A stretch of DNA of 64,000 bases from Bacilli bacterium (GTDB lineage Bacteria > Bacillota_I > Bacilli_A > RFN20 > CAG-826): the NCBI GenBank assembly GCA_022482735.1, contig JAKVOO010000001.1, positions 1,088,837-1,152,836 on the forward strand, read 5' to 3'. Positions 49,064-56,852 of this stretch are shown here, one piece after another. The notes below the pieces were generated by a model. That model made no database searches. It saw nothing but the letters and a program-made list of their open reading frames with translations, and had not been told where the DNA came from. Numbering within the stretch: the first letter of the stretch is position 1; every line of letters begins with the position of its first letter. A program made the translations under genes and the position numbers.

Positions 49064-49995
49064 AATTTCCATTTTTTAAAATTGCTTCCAAAGAAGAACG
49101 GGCCGCAAAAAAATTACGGAATAAAAAGGCCGGCATTCTTACTTGGATCGACTATCGCTATCCTTGGGCACATGCAGTTTATACGTTTATCATCGTTATT
49201 TTGGTCTTCTTCGCTATATTAGCGGTTGCTCCAGTTCTATGGCTTTTTATATCAAGTTTTAAAAACCCAGCCGAATTATATCAAGTTCCATATGTGTTTT
49301 GGCCTAAAGATTTTAATTTTAACAAAATTATAGAAGTCTGGAATTACATAAATTTTGGCACCTATTTTTTAAATTCGACTATCGTTGCTCTTGGAGCGGT
49401 TATTTGTGCAATCGTCTTTAACGGCTTTCTTGCGTACGTTTTAGAGATTGTTCGTCCGTGGGGACACAAGGTAATATTTGGCTTGATTCTTCTTTCCTAT
49501 ATGATTCCAACTGCGACCAATATTGTTCCGCTATTTAAACAAATAGCGGCCTTAAATTTAATTGATAGTTATATTCCTCTTTGGTTTGTTTTTGGAGCGA
49601 ACACTTTTTATCTTGTCATGTTTAAAAGCTATTTTGCCTCGATTCCTAAGCCTTTATTTGAAGCGGCACGAATGGACGGCGCTAACGATATTCAAATCTT
49701 TACCAATATTCTGGTTCCTTTAGCCCGGCCAATTATTGGGGTTGTAGCCATCTTCGCTTTTACCGCAAGTTGGAGCGACTTTTTACTTCCCTATTTGACT
49801 TTGCAAAAAGAGAGTATGCAAACAATTATGGTCAAGATATATTCGATTCAATCGACGATGGCCACTAGTTCAGACTTTGGCCCCGATAAACTGTTGATGC
49901 TATTAGTTATTTCCATCATCCCGCAGATAATTATCTTTGCGCTTTTCCAAAAACAAATTACGGGAACTAACACTAATTCAGGAATTAAGGAGTAA
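49060..49995 (+). CDS. Sugar ABC transporter permease (MalG-like, CUT1)
   Basis: The 311-residue protein has six helices after a basic N-terminus of about 45 residues; the EAA motif is PLFEAARMDGANDIQIFTNILVPLARP. It is the MalG-type partner of the upstream permease. The GH65 gene begins 4 nt after its stop, so uptake and intracellular breakdown are on one transcript. Confidence 0.94.
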   Translation: MKFPFFKIASKEERAAKKLRNKKAGILTWIDYRYPWAHAVYTFIIVILVFFAILAVAPVLWLFISSFKNPAELYQVPYVFWPKDFNFNKIIEVWNYINFGTYFLNSTIVALGAVICAIVFNGFLAYVLEIVRPWGHKVIFGLILLSYMIPTATNIVPLFKQIAALNLIDSYIPLWFVFGANTFYLVMFKSYFASIPKPLFEAARMDGANDIQIFTNILVPLARPIIGVVAIFAFTASWSDFLLPYLTLQKESMQTIMVKIYSIQSTMATSSDFGPDKLLMLLVISIIPQIIIFALFQKQITGTNTNSGIKE

Positions 49996-49999
49996 GAGT

Positions 50000-52288
50000 A
50001 TGGGAAAAATTGCCAATCGTTATTTAGAGGTTTTACCATTTGCCATCCGCGAAGAAGGTTTTCACTCTGATCGCAGTAGTGTCAGTGAATCTATTTTTGC
50101 TTTGGCTAATGAATATATGGGAGTGCGAGGAACATTTGAAGAAGGAGTAAGCAGCCTTGATTCATTACGAGGCTCTTATTTTAATGGTATATACGATTAT
50201 GCTCTTGAACCCACGCCAATTCATTATAAAGGAATTGTTCAGCGGACACATTTTATGGTTAATGCGATGGACTGGCTAAAAGTTACATTAATCATTGATC
50301 AGGAGCAAATTGATTTAGGCAAAAAGGCTCCTCATAATTTTGTTCGTAATCTTGATTTAAAGAGCGGTTTGTTAACACGTGAGTTTAGCTATACTCTCGA
50401 TAATGGCAAAGAAGTTAAACTATGTTTTTCGCGTTTTCTATCGATGAACCACGCCCATCGTGGATATCAGAAAATATCCATCCGCGCCAACCAAGATGCA
50501 GAAGTTAGTTTAACATTCCATTTAGATTCAAATGTCCTGATGTGGAAAAGCGATTGTTACTTTACTGATCAAGATCATTTTGATGCGAATAAAATAAGCG
50601 GGCTGGGAGTTAAGACGCTCACAACCGAAGGAAGAGTTTATTCGGTAATGGAAATTGATTCTCCTTATGAATATGAATTTGTGCACACCAATCGCGAAGT
50701 TAAGCGTCTTTATCATTTTCATTTAAAGGGAAATGAACAAGCAGTTTTTACTCGTTATGTGGTTAACAATATTGCTAAACAAGGTGAAAAAACATTCGGT
50801 GAATTGAAAAAAGAAGCGATTCAGGAATTAGAACAGGCAGTAAATGAAGGATATGACTTGGCATTAACCGATAATTCCTTATTTTGGAGTCGGGTGTTTG
50901 ATCAACGGGATATCGAAATATTTGGCGATGAAGTAAACCAACAAGGAATTCGTTACACCATTTTTCAGTTAACTCAAACATATCACGGAGTAGATCCTTC
51001 CGATAATATCGGAGCAAAGGGGTTAACGGGTGAAGCCTATAGCGGACATGCGTTTTGGGATTCAGAAACCTATTGTCTGCCATTCTATTTATTTAATGAA
51101 CCGGAAGCGGCGCGTAATTTATTACTTTTTCGTTATCATACTTTAAAGCAGGCTAAAGCTCGGGCAAAGGATTTAGACTGTGAAGGTGCCTGTTATCCAA
51201 TTGCCACTTTAAATGGAGAAGAAGGGTGCAATCTTTGGCAGCATGCTTCAACCCAATTTCAGCCATCGACGGGTGTAGCTTATGGCATTTTCCATTATGT
51301 GAATGTCACCAAAGATATCGATTTTATCTTTGACTATGGTATGGAAATGCTTTTAGAAATAACAAAGTTTCTTTTAACTCGCGGGCAATGGAACAGCCGC
51401 CATACCCACTTTGGATTTTATGGAGTAATGGGGCCCGATGAATTCCAGTTAATGGTCAATCATAACACTTATACAAATTACATGGCCAAGGCGACCTTTG
51501 ATTATACGCTGAATCTTTTGAATGAATTTCGTACGCAAGAAAAAATTATAAAATTATGCAAGCGATTAGAAATTAATGAAGAGCTAATAACTAGAATTAA
51601 GGAAGCTAGTGCAAAGATGCTTATTCTATTTGACTCAACAACTAATCTTTTTGAGCAGCATCTTGGCTTTTATGATCTTCCTCACATTGATCCCGATTCA
51701 ATTCCGGTGACGGATTTTCCACTTTACTCACATTGGTCGTATGATCGAATATATCGAAATGATTTGATTAAGCAGCCAGATGTCTTAATGTTTATGTTTT
51801 TATATAGCAGTCGATTCTCCTTAGTGGAGAAAAAAGCAAATTATGATTTTTACGAACCCAAAACGATACATGAATCATCCTTGTCACCATCGGTTCACTC
51901 TATTTTTGCTTCGGAAATTGGCTACAAACAAGCGGCATTGGACTTTTTTGGATTTGCAACTAGAATGGACTTAGACGATTACAATCGCAACACGAATGAA
52001 GGACTGCATGTCACTTCCATCGCTGCTAGTTGGATGAACATTGTCTATGGCTTCGCCGGGCTAAGAAGTGATGGTGAACATTTAGCACTCAACCCGCACT
52101 TACCGACGTATTGGCAAGGATATAAATTTCATTTGCTATATCGGAATAAGCGGTTGGTAATTACTATTAATAGCGCAGGAGTAACAATCGACAGTTTAGA
52201 TGACAAGAAAGTAACGATTGTCATCTATGGTCAAAATTATGAGGTGGGCAAACATTTTGTTTTGCCTTTGCAATATGAAGAAGAATAA
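50000..52288 (+). CDS. GH65 glycoside phosphorylase (kojibiose/nigerose/maltose phosphorylase family)
   Basis: The 762-residue protein has an N-terminal beta-sandwich, then a linker and an (alpha/alpha)6 barrel. The general acid is E481 in MGPDEFQLMVNHNTYTNY; the phosphate-binding loop is HESSLSPSVHSIFASE, which marks a phosphorylase rather than a hydrolase. Other conserved blocks are AYSGHAFWDSETYCLPF and NTNEGLHVTSIAASW. It would split an alpha-glucoside with phosphate to give beta-glucose-1-phosphate; linkage specificity is unassigned. The start at 50000 has AAGGAG 7 nt upstream; it overlaps the next GH65 gene by 14 nt. Confidence 0.93.
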   Translation: MGKIANRYLEVLPFAIREEGFHSDRSSVSESIFALANEYMGVRGTFEEGVSSLDSLRGSYFNGIYDYALEPTPIHYKGIVQRTHFMVNAMDWLKVTLIIDQEQIDLGKKAPHNFVRNLDLKSGLLTREFSYTLDNGKEVKLCFSRFLSMNHAHRGYQKISIRANQDAEVSLTFHLDSNVLMWKSDCYFTDQDHFDANKISGLGVKTLTTEGRVYSVMEIDSPYEYEFVHTNREVKRLYHFHLKGNEQAVFTRYVVNNIAKQGEKTFGELKKEAIQELEQAVNEGYDLALTDNSLFWSRVFDQRDIEIFGDEVNQQGIRYTIFQLTQTYHGVDPSDNIGAKGLTGEAYSGHAFWDSETYCLPFYLFNEPEAARNLLLFRYHTLKQAKARAKDLDCEGACYPIATLNGEEGCNLWQHASTQFQPSTGVAYGIFHYVNVTKDIDFIFDYGMEMLLEITKFLLTRGQWNSRHTHFGFYGVMGPDEFQLMVNHNTYTNYMAKATFDYTLNLLNEFRTQEKIIKLCKRLEINEELITRIKEASAKMLILFDSTTNLFEQHLGFYDLPHIDPDSIPVTDFPLYSHWSYDRIYRNDLIKQPDVLMFMFLYSSRFSLVEKKANYDFYEPKTIHESSLSPSVHSIFASEIGYKQAALDFFGFATRMDLDDYNRNTNEGLHVTSIAASWMNIVYGFAGLRSDGEHLALNPHLPTYWQGYKFHLLYRNKRLVITINSAGVTIDSLDDKKVTIVIYGQNYEVGKHFVLPLQYEEE

Positions 52289-54452
52289 AATTTCTTTTTC
52301 TTCCTTTGATGTTGATAAGCAAGATTACTACGGCAACCTTTTGCTTATTGGCAATGGTCATATTGGTTACCGTGGAAGTTTTGAAGAGATGGATAAGGAT
52401 TCGAAGGTTGGATTTAATCTTATCGGTAAATATGATCAAAAAGACAATTTTTGGCGGGAATCAATTAATTTGCCCAATCCACTTTTTGTTCGTCTTTGCT
52501 TTAATGATCAAAAACTGAGCGTTCTCTCTTCTTCTAGTGATAATCATCAAATGGGGCTACTTTTAGATAAAGCCATATTTTATCGGCATAGTTCGTTTTC
52601 GAGTCTAAATATTGATAGTGAACGCTTTATCGTTGATGGCGATACGGACGAACTTATTTCTCGTTATGTTATTGAAGTAAAAGAGGCGGGACAACTAGCG
52701 ATTAATTATGGCCTTGACAGTGATGTTTGGGAACTTAATGGTCCCCATTATCAGAAGCGGAGTTTTTCCAATGAAGGACAGGGGCAAATTCGTTTTGTCG
52801 GGACAACAAACCAAGAAGCGATTGTTATAGAAAAAGTCAGTTATCATTTTTCCGTTAAAGTCGGCGATCAAAATTTTAATGAGAATTCTAATCGTTACCT
52901 AAATAAGATAAGTATAAGAGTTAAACCGCTTGATAAGATTACCTTAACCATTAAAGCGGTGGTATCAATAATTGAAGATGAATCTTTTATCAATGAAAAA
53001 GATTTACAGATGAATGCTCAACTAAAAATTCCTTATCAAAAATGTCTCAATAAGCATATGCTGGCTTGGAAACATGATTGGGAATTAGCAAAAATTGAAC
53101 TCAAAGGGCCAGATAATGATGTTCAAAAAGGAGTGGCTTATTCAATTTATCACCTTCTGACTCTAGCACCTCATAAATATATAACTTCAATTCCGGCACG
53201 AGGACTCAGCGGACAAACCTACAAGGGAGCCGTTTTTTGGGATACAGAAATTTTTCTTGCCCCCTTTTACAATTTGCTTTTCCCAAAAGTGGCGAGGAAT
53301 CTTGTTATTTATCGAATAAATGGATTAGCTGAAGCTATAAAAAAAGCCCATAAGTATGGTTATGATGGGGCTTTTTATGCTTGGGAAAGCCAGGAAAATG
53401 GTTTTGAGGCATGTTCAGAATATAATATTGCGGATGCAAAGACAAAGAAGCCAATTCGCACTTATTTTGTCGATAAACAAATTCATATTAGCGGCGATGT
53501 AGCTTTAGGCATGTTTAACTATTACGAAGCAACCAAGGACACAAGCATCTTCTATTTAGGAGGCATTAAAACACTGCTGGAAATAATGCGGTTTTACTAT
53601 AGTTATGCCCATCATGACATCAAAACCAACCAGTATTTTCTGAATGATGTAATTGGACCAGATGAATATCATGAGCGCGTCAACAACAATGCCTTTACCA
53701 ATTATTTAGTAAAGATTGTGGGAGAAAAAACGCGGGCAATCATATTTTCTCTTCATCAGGAAAACAAGCAAATGGTAGAAGAAGCACTTAAACCATATCA
53801 GGAATTCTTTTATCAAAAACTACCTATTTTTCTCGAACATCTTTTCTTACCGGCGGCGCAAAAAAAACATTTGATTCCTCAGTTTGATGGCTACTTTAAA
53901 TTAGAGGATATCACTGCGTACGAACTAGTTAAAAAACGGATAACGCCCAACGAATATCTAGGGGGAAGCACAGGATTAGCTAATAAAACGCGGGTTATAA
54001 AACAAGCCGATGTCGTGACTTTACTCGCTTTATTTCGTGATTTTTTCTCAGCTCGCATTAAACGAGCTAACTATGATTTTTATCTTCCCTATACTGAACA
54101 CGGATCTTCCTTATCCAATAGTATGTATTCCCTGCTCGCCTCAGAAGTTGCAGACCCAATTAGAGCCTATGATTTTTTTAAGCGAAGTGCACTGCTTGAT
54201 TTAAAAGGTGATAGTAAGAATTATGCTGGAGCAACCTATATAGGAGGGCTTCATCCTGCTAGTGCCGGAGGAGCAGTCCTCGATTTAATTTATGGATTTG
54301 CCGGCTTAAGATTTACCGACAATCAAGGAATTATCTTTAAACCCCACCTGCCGGCAGAAATTAAATCAATTAAGTTTAGGTTCTATGAACAAGGAATTCT
54401 ATACGAGGCGTTTATTACAAAACGAAAAATATTAAAAAGGAGAATATTATGA
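52275..54452 (+). CDS. Second GH65 glycoside phosphorylase
   Basis: The 725-residue protein has the general acid E464 in GPDEYHERVNNNAFTNY and phosphate loop HGSSLSNSMYSLLASEV. TYKGAVFWDTEIFLAPF and YIGGLHPASAGGAVLDL are the other conserved blocks. It is clearly diverged from the upstream GH65 enzyme (GPDEY..RVNNN versus GPDEF..MVNHN), so a different linkage or chain length is likely. There is no independent Shine-Dalgarno; the ATG at 52275 lies inside the previous gene, implying coupled translation. The pgmB start overlaps its end by 4 nt. Confidence 0.92.
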   Translation: MKKNKISFSSFDVDKQDYYGNLLLIGNGHIGYRGSFEEMDKDSKVGFNLIGKYDQKDNFWRESINLPNPLFVRLCFNDQKLSVLSSSSDNHQMGLLLDKAIFYRHSSFSSLNIDSERFIVDGDTDELISRYVIEVKEAGQLAINYGLDSDVWELNGPHYQKRSFSNEGQGQIRFVGTTNQEAIVIEKVSYHFSVKVGDQNFNENSNRYLNKISIRVKPLDKITLTIKAVVSIIEDESFINEKDLQMNAQLKIPYQKCLNKHMLAWKHDWELAKIELKGPDNDVQKGVAYSIYHLLTLAPHKYITSIPARGLSGQTYKGAVFWDTEIFLAPFYNLLFPKVARNLVIYRINGLAEAIKKAHKYGYDGAFYAWESQENGFEACSEYNIADAKTKKPIRTYFVDKQIHISGDVALGMFNYYEATKDTSIFYLGGIKTLLEIMRFYYSYAHHDIKTNQYFLNDVIGPDEYHERVNNNAFTNYLVKIVGEKTRAIIFSLHQENKQMVEEALKPYQEFFYQKLPIFLEHLFLPAAQKKHLIPQFDGYFKLEDITAYELVKKRITPNEYLGGSTGLANKTRVIKQADVVTLLALFRDFFSARIKRANYDFYLPYTEHGSSLSNSMYSLLASEVADPIRAYDFFKRSALLDLKGDSKNYAGATYIGGLHPASAGGAVLDLIYGFAGLRFTDNQGIIFKPHLPAEIKSIKFRFYEQGILYEAFITKRKILKRRIL

Positions 54453-55093
54453 TAAAGGCAATTATTTTCGATCTTGATGGCGTGCTCGTTTCGACGGATC
54501 ACTTTCATTACTTGGCGTGGAAAAAACTAGCCGACCGGGAAGGGATTGAATTTGATGAAAAGATAAATAACCGATTGCGCGGAGTATCACGGATGGCTTC
54601 GCTCAACATTATTTTGGAGAAAGCCAAGCGCACCTATACCCCATCTCAAAAAGAAGAAATGGCGCATTTTAAAAACGAATATTATGTTTCTTTAATCAGA
54701 AGAATGACACCGGAAGATGTCGAACCAGTAGTTCTCCATACGCTTGAAACATTGAAAAAGCGCGGTTTAAAACTAGCGGTTGCTTCCTCATCAAAAAATG
54801 CCCCTTTGATTTTAAAGGTAACTGGATTAACTTCGTTTTTTGATGTTATTGTCGATGGCACAATGATTAAGAATTCAAAGCCCGATCCAGAAGTTTTTCT
54901 TTTAGCCCAAAAACTTTTGCAGGCCAAAAAAGAAGAAGCTTTGGTGGTGGAAGATGCTGTTGTTGGAATTGAAGCTGCCCATCAGGGAGGCATGAAGGCC
55001 GCTGCGATTAAAGATGCAACCAAAGACGAACAGGCGGATTACCTCTTGAGCAATCTTGGCGATCTTTTAGAAATATCCGGGAGTGTTGTATGA
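54449..55093 (+). CDS. pgmB: Beta-phosphoglucomutase
   Basis: This 214-residue HAD enzyme converts beta-glucose-1-phosphate to glucose-6-phosphate. Motif I FDLDGVLVSTDHFHYLAWK has the nucleophile D8 and acid/base D10 and the Thr-Asp-His-Phe-His substrate loop typical of beta-PGM. The LRGVSRMASL loop, VASSSKNA and VVEDAVVGIEAA are also diagnostic. It directly follows the GH65 phosphorylases, whose product is its substrate, and overlaps the next gene by 4 nt. Confidence 0.95.
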   Translation: MIKAIIFDLDGVLVSTDHFHYLAWKKLADREGIEFDEKINNRLRGVSRMASLNIILEKAKRTYTPSQKEEMAHFKNEYYVSLIRRMTPEDVEPVVLHTLETLKKRGLKLAVASSSKNAPLILKVTGLTSFFDVIVDGTMIKNSKPDPEVFLLAQKLLQAKKEEALVVEDAVVGIEAAHQGGMKAAAIKDATKDEQADYLLSNLGDLLEISGSVV

Positions 55094-56721
55094 AGAAGAG
55101 GATATTGCTTCTTCTATCACTGCTCAGTATTTTTGTCGTTGGCTGTTCTTCCCATAATGACTCTTCCGTTTCCACAATAAGCACAACTAGTGAAACTAGT
55201 AGCGAAGATGTTTTACCTTCTTCCCCCGTTGATGTTATGGATCTTCCAACCGGAGTAAATCAATATACCTACTCGCGTTTATACACGATTGATGGACAAG
55301 AGATTCCTCTATATGCAACCAAAATTAATGATTCTCAAGTTTGGAATGGTCTCGCCCCTAATCGCTATGATAGTGGCCTTGCCATTGTTGGATTTCATGG
55401 ACCATTTACGTTGCGTTTAGTTTGCCAAGAGGCAATGGGCGACAAAACAGTTATTCGCCCATTGTCGAGCGGGGTCAATTTTCAAGTAAATGCTCTAGAT
55501 CGGCATGAAATGACATTTGTCATTAAAAAGCCGGGAGTATACGTTTTAGAACCGGATGGTGAAAAAATTCTAGCGGTTCATCTTTTTGTTCGCATAATTG
55601 ATGATGACAGCGAATATCAAAATAATTCGAATGTTATTTACTTTGATAAAGGACTTCATGATGCGAGCAATGATAGTCGCCTTAGTAGTTCAACGCTAAC
55701 TCTCAAAAGCAATCAAACGGTATATCTAGCCTTTGGGTCAATTGTCCGAGCGCGCTTTGTTGCTAGCAATCAGCATAATATTAAAATTATTGGCCCGGGA
55801 ATTATCGATGGCTCGACATTTGAGCGAATAGCCGGGCAAAGTGAAGGCAATACGCAATTCATTCCATTTGATTTCTCTTACTCGTCTCATATTGAATTTG
55901 CTGATTTTGTGATGAGTGACCCAGCCGGATGGTGCGTCAATTGGTATTTTGTAACGGACTCATCAATTTCGCGTATTGGCATAATTACCTCACGTTCAAA
56001 TGGTGATGGGATTTCACTTCAAAGTACACAACGAATAGTTGTCACAGACTCATTCGTCCGCGGATGGGATGATAACTTGGTGGTTAAGAATTATCCGCAA
56101 TGGAATAATACCAGCCTAGAAGGGTATACCGATGATATTACCTTTTCGCGCTGCGTCTTATGGACGGACCTTGCCCAGTCGATGGAAATAGGCTACGAAA
56201 CAATAGGCCAAACGATGAAGAATATCACATTTGAAGATATTACCGTACTCCATGCTTTACATAAACCAGTCATCTCCATCCATAATGGCAATAATGCAAA
56301 TATCGAAAATGTTAATTATCGGCGAATTACCGTCGAAGATGCTTCAATGGGACGAGGCGATAGTCAGGCGAATAGTCAGTTAATTCAGATTCAAAACATC
56401 TACTCTAGCAACTGGTCATCAGCCCACAAAGTAACAAGTCTAGGGAGCATTTCGGGAGTTAATGTTAGCAATTTAAAAGTACTTAAAGGCAACTCACTTC
56501 TTGCTATAGCCATTTCGGGAATAATCGATCCTCGTAGCCAGTATCCAGATGATCCTCACTATGTTGATGACGTTCATTTGATTGATTGCGATTTTTATGG
56601 GGAAATAATTGATGAGAATTATCAGGGGATTAATGTTGGACTCTATGTTCGTGGGTTTTCAATTTCTAAGACTAGCCAAGAAGTTACTGGAGCAACAAGC
56701 CTGCCAAACTTTGTTTTGTAA
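55090..56721 (+). CDS. Beta-helix glycoside hydrolase lipoprotein, GH49-like
   Basis: The 543-residue protein has signal peptide and lipobox FVVGC, then a Ser/Thr linker. A beta-sandwich of about 110 residues precedes a right-handed parallel beta-helix. N304-G-D306-G, W326-D327-D328 and S364-M-E-I-G-Y-E occupy the positions of the GH28/GH49 clan active-site Asp residues; there is no GH28 RIK motif. The N-terminal sandwich plus helix layout suits GH49 (dextranase/isopullulanase). The activity is inferred and the substrate is unknown; alpha-glucan is favoured by the GH65/pgmB context. It overlaps pgmB by 4 nt. Confidence 0.75.
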   Translation: MKKRILLLLSLLSIFVVGCSSHNDSSVSTISTTSETSSEDVLPSSPVDVMDLPTGVNQYTYSRLYTIDGQEIPLYATKINDSQVWNGLAPNRYDSGLAIVGFHGPFTLRLVCQEAMGDKTVIRPLSSGVNFQVNALDRHEMTFVIKKPGVYVLEPDGEKILAVHLFVRIIDDDSEYQNNSNVIYFDKGLHDASNDSRLSSSTLTLKSNQTVYLAFGSIVRARFVASNQHNIKIIGPGIIDGSTFERIAGQSEGNTQFIPFDFSYSSHIEFADFVMSDPAGWCVNWYFVTDSSISRIGIITSRSNGDGISLQSTQRIVVTDSFVRGWDDNLVVKNYPQWNNTSLEGYTDDITFSRCVLWTDLAQSMEIGYETIGQTMKNITFEDITVLHALHKPVISIHNGNNANIENVNYRRITVEDASMGRGDSQANSQLIQIQNIYSSNWSSAHKVTSLGSISGVNVSNLKVLKGNSLLAIAISGIIDPRSQYPDDPHYVDDVHLIDCDFYGEIIDENYQGINVGLYVRGFSISKTSQEVTGATSLPNFVL

Positions 56722-56725
56722 GCAA

Positions 56726-56745
56726 TTTTGTAAGGGTTTACAAAA
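56726..56745. promoter_or_regulatory. Inverted repeat upstream of second beta-helix gene
   Basis: TTTTGTAA GGGT TTACAAAA: perfect 8-bp arms with a 4-nt spacer, 5 nt after the first beta-helix gene. No T-run follows, so it is more likely an operator or processing hairpin than a terminator. Confidence 0.45.
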
Positions 56746-56759
56746 AATGCTTCATTCTA

Positions 56760-56823
56760 GCAGTTTTGCCTACTAATTTAGCAGTTTTATCACATTTTTT
56801 TAAGTGATAGGTATTTCTATAAT
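56760..56823 (+). promoter_or_regulatory. Promoter with 21-bp-spaced GCAGTTTT repeats
   Basis: GCAGTTTT at 56760-56767 and 56781-56788 (21 bp apart); TATAAT at 56818-56823 starts 30 bp after the second box ends, identical geometry to the ABC operon promoter at 46625-46688. Confidence 0.68.
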
Positions 56824-56852
56824 GTTATTAGAAATACGGGATGGAGAGAAAA

